Part shown: positions 17,730-25,478 of the stretch, one piece after another | Numbering within the stretch: position 1 is the stretch's first letter | Layout: every line of letters begins with the position of its first letter | From: JBBQWZ01 sp038210135 | Lineage (GTDB): Bacteria; Acidobacteriota; Terriglobia; Bryobacterales; Bryobacteraceae | Assembly: GCA_038210135.1 (NCBI GenBank) | Contig: JBBQWZ010000027.1 | Span: forward strand, 1 to 64,000 | Direction of reading: 5' to 3' | DNA: 64,000 bases | The notes under the pieces: generated by a model | What the model was told of the DNA's origin: nothing | The model's input: only the letters and a program-made list of their open reading frames with translations | The model's database searches: none | Program-made: the position numbers and the translations under genes

Positions 17730-17889
17730 GGACGCATTTCTCACGCCAGCTTTCGATTGTCTAGCGCCTTTTCGAAACTCCATCGTTTGTCGGGCGGTCG
17801 GGTCCGCTTCCGACGTGCTCCTTCGGAGCACTTTGGGCGCGGCTCGGATTTGGGGGTGGGCGCTTGAGTTCTGGGTTGGATTTTTTTGG

Positions 17890-18573
17890 TTAGGCGGCGC
17901 TGTTTTTCACTTGGTTGGGGAGGAAGCGGCGGAGTTCTTCGGGGGTTACGGGGCCTCCTCGATCGGTGTTTTGGTGGTTTTGCGAAACGAAGCCAGTGCG
18001 GTGTTTTTTGTTGTGGCGATTGCCATTTACGTATTCGTGGAGCGAGTCGGAGCCGATGCGGAGTTGGTTTTCGGCGCGCTCGTTTTCAAGGGCTCGGCGG
18101 TCTTTTTGCGCTTTCGCCAAGGTCGCGTGGAGTTGGAGGATTTGGCGTTGGAAGCGGGTGGCGTAGCGAGCTAGCAGGTCGAATTGTTTGCTGTTTTCGA
18201 GGAAGGCTTTGGCTTGGGCTTGGGCCCAATCGAGTCCGGCTTCTCCGGGGGCGGGTTCATCGGCTGGCAGGTTTTGGGTGGTGAGTTCGAAGAAGAGATT
18301 CTGCTCGATGGCTCTCGCTCGGTCGAGTTGCCATTGGGCGTCGGCGATGGATTGGACGAGGCGCTCCTCGGATTCGCCTTGCGGATCGAGGTCGTAGTTG
18401 AGGGCGCGGCTGGATTTGGTGTAGGCCGCGAGTTCGTGGCTGGTCATTATTAAGGTGTGGCCGGTCAGGTTGTGGCGGCGGGCGTTGAAGCGGGTGTTTT
18501 CCGTGGAGTGGGGTCCGGTGGAGTGCTGCGCGTTGGCTTTGTTGGTCTCGGTGCGAGTCGCGGTGGGGGTCAT
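17890..18573 (-). CDS. Conserved hypothetical protein with NxAxHSTGP N-terminus
   Basis: The likely start is the ATG at 18573, giving MTPTATRTETNKANAQHSTG, then PHSTENTRFNARRHNLTGHT. Short proteins with an N-terminal (N)xANAQxSTGPxT motif followed by SRxNAxKHGLT are common in Acidobacteria and relatives, without known function. The middle (about 60-190) is helical with many Gln, Glu and Arg and could form a coiled coil. The coding strand is strikingly rich in A and C. An earlier in-frame ATG at 18633 would add 20 residues. It is 227 residues from the chosen start. No functional neighbour. Confidence 0.6.
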   Translation of the reverse strand: MTPTATRTETNKANAQHSTGPHSTENTRFNARRHNLTGHTLIMTSHELAAYTKSSRALNYDLDPQGESEERLVQSIADAQWQLDRARAIEQNLFFELTTQNLPADEPAPGEAGLDWAQAQAKAFLENSKQFDLLARYATRFQRQILQLHATLAKAQKDRRALENERAENQLRIGSDSLHEYVNGNRHNKKHRTGFVSQNHQNTDRGGPVTPEELRRFLPNQVKNSAA

Positions 18574-18849
18574 GTGAGGGTCCTCTTTCGGGATGCGGAT
18601 TGCATCCGGCTTGAGGGTACCTGGCGGGGTCATGTGGCGGGTGTGGGTCAGGTTGCGGATGGGATGGATGTGGTTGATGGCGTGGGGCGGATTATTTTTG
18701 GTGGTCGCGTGACCGGGTCGGTTGCCTTGATGGGAAGCACTTACTTCGCGGCATTGTGGGGAAGATGAGCCGAGCCGCCGTTTCTATGAGGAGTGGGACC
18801 AGTTTGCCGGTACGTCGGCGCGGGATGCGATTCTTGTGAATTTCTGGCC

Positions 18850-18879
18850 CAAAAAGCAAAAACTCCCAGAATGGGAGTT
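18850..18879 (-). terminator. Rho-independent terminator after tRNA-fMet
   Basis: On the minus strand AACTCCC pairs with GGGAGTT around ATTCT, and a T-rich tail (TTTTTGCTTTTT) follows. It lies about 50 bases beyond the CCA end of the tRNA. Confidence 0.7.
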
Positions 18880-18926
18880 AACAGGTGTCGGTTGTTACTG
18901 GTGCCGGGTCTAAATTTTTGGTTGGT

Positions 18927-19003
<77 letters not shown>

Positions 19004-19141
19004 TTGATACTGTAGCAATGGGTGATGGGCGGGGTCAACTTTTTCGGCCGATTTTGCGCGGGTACCGCGGCGTCTCAAAAGCTGGCAGGATAGTCTGATG
19101 GGCCTTCCTTTGGATCGGGTTGGTGGGGAGTTTCGGGGTTG

Positions 19142-20155
19142 ATGGCTGATCGCGGGTCGAGCCGCTTTTCTTTGCGTGGGTTCGGAATCGGCGCATTGTT
19201 CTTCTTCGTCGCGCTTTGGACGGCGTGGGCCAGCGGAGCGCTTTTCTATGACGGAAATACTCTCGTTGCGGCTGTCTTTGGGTTGCTTGCTCTCACGGCT
19301 TTGATTCGTTTTCGTCGAAGAGCGTTGCTCGGCTTATCCATGAGCCTGGTCGCGATTACCACCTGGTGGTTTCTGCTTGCGCCCTCGAATCAGCGCAACT
19401 GGCAGCGTGATGTGGCGGAGTTGGGTTGGGCTGAGGTTCAGGGCGACCAGGTTAGGATTCACAACGTTCGGCATTTCGAGTACCGGACGGAGACCGAGTA
19501 CACGCCGGGCTGGGAAACGCGGACGGTTCGTCTGAGCGAATTGCGCGCCGTCGATGTATATACGTCGAATTGGGGTCCGCAACTGATTGCGCACGCGATT
19601 GTGAGCTTCGCGTTCGCCGACGGCCAATACGTCGCGATGTCGATCGAAGCTCGCAAGGAAGTGGGCGAAACGTACTCCGCTGTTGCCGGCTTCTTCCGGC
19701 AGTATGAACTGATCTATATCGCCTCCGACGAGCGGGACGTGGTCCGGCTGCGGACGAATTACCGCGAGGGCGAAACGGTGCGGCTCTATCGGACGATGAC
19801 CAGGCCCGACGACGCGCGCAGGCTGTTTCTCGAATACGTGGGCTGGATGAACGCGGCGCGCACGCGGCCCGAGTGGTACAACGCGTTCACGCGTAACTGC
19901 TCGACGCCAATTACGAATTTCCTGTCGGACGCGCACATTGGCGGGATCTCGAAATGGTCGTGGGGCACGGTCTTCAACGGACGCGGCGACCAGATGCTGT
20001 ACGATCTCGGGGATTTGCAAAGCGGCGGGTTGCCGTTTGCCGATTTGGCGAAACAGGCGGTGATCAACGAGGCGGCGAAGCAGGCCGACACGGATGCGGA
20101 TTTCTCGCGGCGGATTCGCGAAGGGCGCGTGGGATTTGAGCCGGGAACGAGGTGA
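19142..20155 (+). CDS. DUF4105 membrane protein (Lnb-like periplasmic domain)
   Basis: The 337-residue protein has hydrophobic segments near residues 14-34 and 38-56 and again near 64-80, so the N-terminus is anchored in the membrane. The rest is periplasmic. The stretch SIEARKEVGETYSAVAGFFR and later YELIYIASDERD is typical of DUF4105, the papain-like fold shared with lipoprotein N-acyltransferase Lnb. NCSTPITNFL near residue 260 would supply the family's cysteine. ATG 19142 is preferred over TTG 19139; GGGGAG lies upstream. The biochemical role in this phylum is not known; lipoprotein or peptidoglycan modification is possible. Its stop overlaps the ribosome binding site of a 33-codon ORF. 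Confidence 0.75.
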   Translation: MADRGSSRFSLRGFGIGALFFFVALWTAWASGALFYDGNTLVAAVFGLLALTALIRFRRRALLGLSMSLVAITTWWFLLAPSNQRNWQRDVAELGWAEVQGDQVRIHNVRHFEYRTETEYTPGWETRTVRLSELRAVDVYTSNWGPQLIAHAIVSFAFADGQYVAMSIEARKEVGETYSAVAGFFRQYELIYIASDERDVVRLRTNYREGETVRLYRTMTRPDDARRLFLEYVGWMNAARTRPEWYNAFTRNCSTPITNFLSDAHIGGISKWSWGTVFNGRGDQMLYDLGDLQSGGLPFADLAKQAVINEAAKQADTDADFSRRIREGRVGFEPGTR

Positions 20156-20160
20156 CAACG

Positions 20161-20262
20161 ATGTCCGTTCCGAAGCAGGTTGTCGCATTGATCGAACTGG
20201 TGAAGGCGGCGAAATTCCTCGAAGCGATGGAGCGGTTTTCCGCGTCGGCTGCTGCGAAATAA
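20161..20262 (+). pseudogene. Short stub resembling a SnoaL/NTF2-like protein N-terminus
   Basis: A 33-codon frame with a good ribosome binding site (GAGGTGA, six bases before ATG) reads MSVPKQVVALIELVKAAKF and goes on to LEAMERFSASAAAK. The first 27 residues match the opening helices of SnoaL-like/NTF2-like proteins, in which FLEAMERFYAxDV leads into the barrel. The barrel is missing and the frame ends in low-complexity Ala. Most likely a truncated gene; a genuine micro-protein is the alternative. Confidence 0.4.
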
Positions 20263-20372
20263 ATTTTGCGACCTCGTGATCGATTTCGATCGGCGCTAAC
20301 GCCCATCCATTGTGCAAAGATGCACGCGCCGCGGTTGCAATCGGGCGGCAAATCGTTGGTTTCGGGGGATGG

Positions 20373-20978
20373 ATGCGTTTCTTACTACTTCTGTCGATGC
20401 TGGTGGCCGGGCCCAGCCTGAGTTTTGGAGCTAATATTGTGCAAAATCCGGGCTTTGAGGACCAAGTGTTTGGGCCATGGGTGAGCAACGGGCACCCCTG
20501 GGGCATCGATACAGCCAACGCACATACGGGGAAGCAGAGCGCGGGCACCGGTTGTATTGGCGCGGTCTGTATCGCGGCCGATCCGGATCCTCTCGGAGCA
20601 TGGATCTATCAGGATCTGGCGACGAGTGCTGGGACGTCTTATACCTTGTCCTTCTGGATCGGGCTGCGCGGCATCAACGGTGGCACGACGCCCAATGAGA
20701 TCAAGATTCTGTGGAACGGCTCGCAGGTCTTCGATATTCAGAACGTGACGACGATCGCGTTCACGCCATACACGGTGAACGTCCAGGCGACGGGGGCCTC
20801 TACGCGCCTCGAATTTCTTGGGCGCAACGATCCGAATGTAATCGACATCGACGATGTGAGCGTGGATGCGGGAGCGGTCGGCGTTCCGGAGCCGGGTTCG
20901 ATCGTGTTGATGGGGATCGGGATTGCCGGGCTGCTCGGCATGAGACGGCAGCGTGGAGTGGCCCGCAGGTTGCTCTAG
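20373..20978 (+). CDS. PEP-CTERM sorting domain secreted protein
   Basis: From ATG 20373 (GGGGGA just upstream) the 201-residue product has a signal peptide (MRFLLLLSMLVAGPSLSFGA). A beta-rich middle that begins NIVQNPGFEDQVFGPW resembles DUF642/carbohydrate-binding-like jelly rolls. At the C-terminus is VPEPGSIVLMG, a hydrophobic helix and MRRQR. That tail is the PEP-CTERM signal, recognised by exosortase for export and anchoring, usually linked to exopolysaccharide. No exosortase gene is in the window. An in-frame start 63 bases earlier is rejected because it would precede the signal peptide. Confidence 0.85.
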   Translation: MRFLLLLSMLVAGPSLSFGANIVQNPGFEDQVFGPWVSNGHPWGIDTANAHTGKQSAGTGCIGAVCIAADPDPLGAWIYQDLATSAGTSYTLSFWIGLRGINGGTTPNEIKILWNGSQVFDIQNVTTIAFTPYTVNVQATGASTRLEFLGRNDPNVIDIDDVSVDAGAVGVPEPGSIVLMGIGIAGLLGMRRQRGVARRLL

Positions 20979-20985
20979 GGCGGGC

Positions 20986-21360
20986 ATGGCTATCGTAATT
21001 TTCGTCGTCGCGGCCTTGGCGTTGAGCGGCTCTATCGGTGCGTTCCTTCTTTACGTCCCGATGATGTCATTCGTTGTGGTGACCATCATCTTGCTGGGTC
21101 TTGTGGCAATGTTCGTCATGGGACTCCATTTAGGCGCAAAATTCGCTTCCGTTCGGGAAGATGAAATCTCAAGCGAAGCTGGACCGGGCGACGACAGCCG
21201 GATGGCGCACAGAGTGGTCGAGGTCGAGCCGGCGGACGTGCCGATAGCGAAATCTTTCCATAACTCCGCGGAGAAGAGCGCAGCATTTGCCGAAAACGCC
21301 CGGGTCCGGGAAATTGCGCCTTTTAGACCCCGACCGCTTTCGGCGCGCCCAATCCACTAA
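20986..21360 (+). CDS. Small hypothetical membrane protein
   Basis: From ATG 20986 a 124-residue frame encodes two adjacent hydrophobic helices (about residues 2-20 and 24-45) and a polar, probably cytoplasmic tail rich in Glu, Arg and Ser. I recognise no family. The 3' end overlaps the end of the TetR gene on the other strand by 38 bases, which weakens the call. It follows the PEP-CTERM gene by seven bases and could be co-transcribed. Confidence 0.45.
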   Translation: MAIVIFVVAALALSGSIGAFLLYVPMMSFVVVTIILLGLVAMFVMGLHLGAKFASVREDEISSEAGPGDDSRMAHRVVEVEPADVPIAKSFHNSAEKSAAFAENARVREIAPFRPRPLSARPIH

Positions 21361-21952
21361 GGACGGTGTCGAGCATCCCTTCGATCAGACGCTCGCGCTC
21401 GACCCAGTCGAAGCGATGCTTGACGATCTGGAGGGAGGTGATGCCGTGGATGGCTGCCCAGAGGATCTGGCTGGTGGCTTTCACGTCGTGAATCTGGAAG
21501 ATGCCCAACTTCGAGCACTGCGCGACCTGACCGGCCAAGTGGTCAAAGGTGCGTTGACCGGCGGCGCGAGTACGGCCGAAGGCATCCGGATCGTCGCCCG
21601 TTTGCATCTCGGTCATGAAAGTTAGTTTGTAGTGATTCGGGTGGCGGATGCCGAAATCGATGTAGGCTCTGAGGCCTTTTCGGAGGGCTTCGAGCGGATC
21701 GCTGGTGGAGCGGTCGATGAGCAGGGATTTCTTCTCGAGGCGGGCGAAGGTTTCCTCGCAGAGCTGGTCGAGAAGGTCTGCTTTGTCTTTGAAATAGAGG
21801 TAGATGGTCGTCGGCGAATACTCGATCTTCTCCGCGATTTTTCGCATGGAGACGTTGTCGTAGCCTTCGTGGACGAACAGGTCGCGGGCGGCGTCGAGGA
21901 TTTCCTGCCTCAACTCCTGCTTTTCGCGTAGGCGGCGTTCTTGGACACCCAT
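21323..21952 (-). CDS. TetR/AcrR-family transcriptional regulator
   Basis: The 209-residue protein has the N-terminal TetR helix-turn-helix: EILDAARDLFVHEGYDNVSM followed by RKIAEKIEYSPTTIYLYFKDK (about 18-60). An all-helical ligand domain fits TetR_C forms with FDH and HGITSLQ motifs. It represses by binding an operator near a target gene and releasing it on ligand. The enoyl-CoA hydratase gene lies upstream on the same strand, so a fatty-acid-related ligand is possible but unproven. Confidence 0.85.
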   Translation of the reverse strand: MGVQERRLREKQELRQEILDAARDLFVHEGYDNVSMRKIAEKIEYSPTTIYLYFKDKADLLDQLCEETFARLEKKSLLIDRSTSDPLEALRKGLRAYIDFGIRHPNHYKLTFMTEMQTGDDPDAFGRTRAAGQRTFDHLAGQVAQCSKLGIFQIHDVKATSQILWAAIHGITSLQIVKHRFDWVERERLIEGMLDTVLSGLGAPKAVGV

Positions 21953-22177
21953 AGTTTTTTAAAGCAGATGAACAGCGTTAACTAAACTAGCCCAATCTAG
22001 GCTTCTACTAAAGAATTGTCAAGAGTCCTTGGCGGAAAATTTGCATCTAACCAAATTTTGCATTCGGGCAGCTTGGTTTTGCGATTCAATATTAGGGCTG
22101 CTTCTACGGGACGGTCGCAGGGCTGAAGAAATTGCGCGAGAACAAGCTTTGGCTTGGTTCCGTCCGGGCGGAATGCA

Positions 22178-23008
22178 TTACTTGCCTGAGAAGTTCGGGG
22201 CCCGCTTCTCCACGAAGTGCGCCACGCCTTCTTTGAAGTCTTCACTCGAAAAGCCGGCGGCCATCTCTTCGAGCGAATAGTCATAGGCAGCGGCGAAATC
22301 CTGCATCTGGGCGGAATAGAGCTGCTTCTTCATGATGGCGACCGAGCGGGGGGACACGCTGGTGGCGAGGGCGCGGGCAAATTCCTGGGCGGCGGCAAGG
22401 AAGCCTTCTTCGGGCAGAACGCGATGGACGAGGCCGATTTGGAGAGCTTCGCTGGCGTCGACCATGCGCGCGGTCAGCAGCATGTCGATCGCAGCGGGGA
22501 GCCCGACGATGCGGGGCAGCATCCAAGCCAAGCCGTATTCGGCGACCAGGCCGCGTTTGGCGAAGATGGTCGAGAAGCGGGCGTTTTCGGCGGCAAGGCG
22601 GAAGTCGCAGTAAAGAGTAAGGACGAAACCGAGTCCGACGGCCGGTCCGTGGACGGCGGCGATGATGGGCTTGGGGATTTCGGCGAGCCAGGCATGCTTG
22701 CGACGGAAGTGGCCGGAGCCGCCGATGCCGGAGCCGAGATCTTCGGAACGGATGGGGCTTCCGGCGCCGTCTTTACCGCTTGAGGCGCTGAGCGCGGAAA
22801 GCAGGCTCATATCGGCGCCGGCGCAGAACCCTTTGCCAGATCCGCTGAGCACGATGGCGCGGACGGCGTCGTCCGATGCGGCGGCTTCGAGGGCGGATTG
22901 GACTTCCTGCTCCATGTGGCGGGTCCAGGCGTTGAGTTTGTCGGGGCGATGGAGGGTGATGGTGGCGACCCAGCCGGTGACGTCGTAGAGGATTTGTTCG
23001 TAGGACAT
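22178..23008 (-). CDS. Enoyl-CoA hydratase/isomerase family protein
   Basis: The 276-residue protein shows the crotonase fold: ITLHRPDKLNAW (13-28), the oxyanion loop GKGFCAGADMSLLSAL (about 58-73), and AAVHGPAVGLGF for the second oxyanion position. After VLTLYCDFRLAAENARF, the GLVAEYG segment carries a glutamate at the usual catalytic place. It hydrates or isomerises acyl-CoA thioesters in the cytoplasm. An extended Ser/Gly-rich insert (ASSGKDGAGSPIRSEDLG) follows the first oxyanion loop, as in the DUF-like longer forms of the family. It is monocistronic here. Confidence 0.88.
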   Translation of the reverse strand: MSYEQILYDVTGWVATITLHRPDKLNAWTRHMEQEVQSALEAAASDDAVRAIVLSGSGKGFCAGADMSLLSALSASSGKDGAGSPIRSEDLGSGIGGSGHFRRKHAWLAEIPKPIIAAVHGPAVGLGFVLTLYCDFRLAAENARFSTIFAKRGLVAEYGLAWMLPRIVGLPAAIDMLLTARMVDASEALQIGLVHRVLPEEGFLAAAQEFARALATSVSPRSVAIMKKQLYSAQMQDFAAAYDYSLEEMAAGFSSEDFKEGVAHFVEKRAPNFSGK

Positions 23009-23051
23009 GGTAGTGAAGTGATGGCGTGCCGGAGTTTATCATAATGACTGC

Positions 23052-24569
23052 TTGGCTTTGTTTTCATCTCGAGCGCCCAGCTGCTCGGCGGACTCCCGCA
23101 ACCGGTTCGTGGATCGCTTACGGACGGAGACGTTCGACGTACTGATCCTGGGCGGCGGAATCAATGGCGCGGGAACATTGCGCGACCTTGCATTGCGCGC
23201 AAAGACCGGCGGTCATCCGCTGTCGCTCGCGCTGGTGGAGAAGAATCATTTCGCGTCGGGAACGTCGGGCAAGAATTCGCAGTTGATTCATGGCGGGCTG
23301 CGGTATTTGAAGTATTTCGAGTTCCGGCTGGTGCGCGAGGCATTGCGGGAACGCGCGACGCTGCTGGAGATCGCTCCGCATTTAGTGGAACCGCAGGCGC
23401 TGCTGTTGCCGACGTATGGCTGGTACGACACGATGCTGTATCAGACCGGCCTGTGGATGTACGACCTGTTCGCGGGTGCCCGCAACATTGCCCGGCATAC
23501 GCGGGTTCCACTTGCGAAATTGAGGGAGCTGCTGCCGGGAATCGAAACGCGCGGGCTGACGGCGGCGGCACGATTCTACGATGCGCATAGCCATTCGGCG
23601 CGGCTGGTTCTCGAGAATATTTTCGAGGCGATCGCCAACGATGCGATAGCCGCTAATTATTGCGAGGTGGAATCGAAGGAGAAAATCAGCGACGTCTGGC
23701 ATGTGCGGTTGCGGGATACGATTGCGGGCGAGCGCTTTGAGACGCGCGCGCGCAAGATCGTGGACGCCACGGGCGCGTGGAGCGGGGAGAGCCATCCGCG
23801 GCTGGTCCGCGGCTCGCACCTGATTCTGCCGCAGTTGTTTCCGGGCGAGGATGCGATCTCCTATTTCGATACGCAGGGCCGGATCATTTTCTTCATTCCG
23901 TGGGGAACGCATCGAAATTTGACGTTGGTTGGAACCACCGATGCCGATCATGTGGGCGATGCGGATCACGTGGCGATTTCGGCCGAGGAAACGAAGTACC
24001 TGCTGAGTGTGGTGGCGCGGGTGTTTCCGGAGCACGCCGGCGTCGAACCGATTTCGACGTATGCGTCGCTGCGGCCACTGCTGCCTTCCAAGGGCTCGGC
24101 GACATCGGCATCGCGCGAGCACCGGATTTGGAATGCGGAGGACGGCGTCGTCCACATCTCCGGCGGCAAGTATACGACCTACCGGTCGATGAGTGAAGAG
24201 GCCGCGGATCTGGTGGCGCACGATGTGGCTCCCGGACTTGAGCACGTGCATCCGACGGCCGGCACGCCGATCGCGGGAAATTCGCGCGACGCCGTGTCGG
24301 ACGTGATGGCGAACTTTCCGCACGAGGCGGTGCGGCACTACGGTGTGTTGACTCCGGCGTTTCAAAAGACTGTGGGAGGTCCGGCGCTTCCCGGCTTGGA
24401 TGGGTTCGAGACGGCGCAATTCCATTGGGCGCGGCGGCATGAGATGGCGCAGAGGCTTTCCGATTTCCTGTGCGTTTCGACGTATTTGGGCTACGAGCGG
24501 AAGTGGAGTCCGGAGACGCTGCGCGCGCTCGAAGCGGAATTCGCCAAGCCTGTACTTTTGAAGCCCTGA
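23052..24569 (+). CDS. glpD: Glycerol-3-phosphate dehydrogenase/oxidase (FAD)
   Basis: The product has FDVLILGGGINGAGTLRDLA for FAD binding, then GTSGKNSQLIHGGLRYLKYF, which is the GlpD signature. LTLVGTTDADHVGD and SGGKYTTYRSMSEEAAD follow at the active site and second FAD contact. It oxidises sn-glycerol 3-phosphate to DHAP at the inner membrane, feeding quinone. Family proteins have about 500-560 residues; this one has 505 from TTG 23052 or 486 from GTG 23109. There is no ATG in frame and no clear ribosome binding site, so the start is uncertain. No glycerol kinase or facilitator gene is nearby. Confidence 0.9.
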   Translation: MALFSSRAPSCSADSRNRFVDRLRTETFDVLILGGGINGAGTLRDLALRAKTGGHPLSLALVEKNHFASGTSGKNSQLIHGGLRYLKYFEFRLVREALRERATLLEIAPHLVEPQALLLPTYGWYDTMLYQTGLWMYDLFAGARNIARHTRVPLAKLRELLPGIETRGLTAAARFYDAHSHSARLVLENIFEAIANDAIAANYCEVESKEKISDVWHVRLRDTIAGERFETRARKIVDATGAWSGESHPRLVRGSHLILPQLFPGEDAISYFDTQGRIIFFIPWGTHRNLTLVGTTDADHVGDADHVAISAEETKYLLSVVARVFPEHAGVEPISTYASLRPLLPSKGSATSASREHRIWNAEDGVVHISGGKYTTYRSMSEEAADLVAHDVAPGLEHVHPTAGTPIAGNSRDAVSDVMANFPHEAVRHYGVLTPAFQKTVGGPALPGLDGFETAQFHWARRHEMAQRLSDFLCVSTYLGYERKWSPETLRALEAEFAKPVLLKP

Positions 24570-24585
24570 TCTGGGACTCTACATC

Positions 24586-25413
24586 GTGCGGGTAATTCTC
24601 ATTCGGACGGCGATCGGTACGGTGGTCTTCCTGCTTCTCTGGATTTTTGGGAGCAGGCCGGTATCGATTTGGCTGGATCGTTTCACCACGGCGCGCGTCG
24701 CGTCTCTTTCTACCGCGGGCCTCCGGTACGACGGCGGATTCCGGATCGGCGAGTTGAGTCTGGTTTTCGTTGGTTTCGACAACATGAGGTCGGACACCGG
24801 ATTTCGATCGGACGCATCGAGCCGGCTGTTTCTCGTAAGTTCCGGCCACTCGTTTCCGCTTGGCAAGCGATTGACGCTGCCGAGTGACCGGTCTGAAATC
24901 GACTTTTCGCCGGATGCCGGAGATGAAGTTACGCTGACGTTGGATCACAGTTGGCTGGCGTGGCCGACCTTTTTCGATATCAAGATCATGACTCGCACAG
25001 CGTGGTTCCGGCGGCATGCCTATTACCGGCTGCTGTGGAAGAAGAAAACCGGCGAGAAGCTGGACATGGTGTGGCGGTACGAGCAGCAGTACTATCCGAA
25101 GAATAATTTCGATGTAACCAGCGGTTGGCTCGGACCCTTCATGATGTACAACTCGGCGACCGGCTTGATGCGGGTCTCCATGGAACCTGGAATTGCAAAC
25201 ACGATTGCCGGCTCGTACCTGGCTTCGAAGGGCTGGAAGGCGGGTGAGTATCGGCTGGAAAGCCGCGGCTCCACAGCGGACGGAAAGATCGACCTGATCG
25301 CCGCGATCTTCCTGGCGGACGAACACGCAACCAGTCCTGGAGGCGGCAAGTCTCTGGTGTTATCGATCGACCGGACGAATCGCAAAGTAGTAAAAGAAAT
25401 CGGCGCGCAATGA
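24586..25413 (+). CDS. Membrane-anchored hypothetical protein (275 aa)
   Basis: A GTG start opens with an N-terminal hydrophobic helix (ILIRTAIGTVVFLLLWIFG) without a clear cleavage site, so the protein is probably anchored with a periplasmic domain. The rest is beta-rich with many aromatic residues (WKKKTGEKLDMVWRYEQQYY) and ends in DRTNRKVVKEIGAQ. I recognise no family. It follows glpD by 16 bases and may be in its transcript. Confidence 0.55.
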   Translation: MRVILIRTAIGTVVFLLLWIFGSRPVSIWLDRFTTARVASLSTAGLRYDGGFRIGELSLVFVGFDNMRSDTGFRSDASSRLFLVSSGHSFPLGKRLTLPSDRSEIDFSPDAGDEVTLTLDHSWLAWPTFFDIKIMTRTAWFRRHAYYRLLWKKKTGEKLDMVWRYEQQYYPKNNFDVTSGWLGPFMMYNSATGLMRVSMEPGIANTIAGSYLASKGWKAGEYRLESRGSTADGKIDLIAAIFLADEHATSPGGGKSLVLSIDRTNRKVVKEIGAQ

Positions 25414-25449
25414 TGAGTTGCGCGCCGAGTCCGTTTGCGAAATACAAGG

Positions 25450-25463
25450 GCCTCGAAAGAGGC
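25450..25463 (-). terminator. Weak hairpin after the TonB receptor gene
   Basis: GCCTC and GAGGC close a GAAA loop (TTTC on the minus strand). It lies 16 bases beyond the receptor's stop codon, but the tail (CCTTGTATTT) is only partly T-rich. Confidence 0.3.
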
Positions 25464-25478
25464 GCTTCTGGTTAACGG

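Noticed and set aside
23893..25326. 477-codon open frame opposite glpD and the next gene
   Set aside because: It crosses two sense genes and reads as low-complexity Arg/Pro/Ser sequence without motifs.
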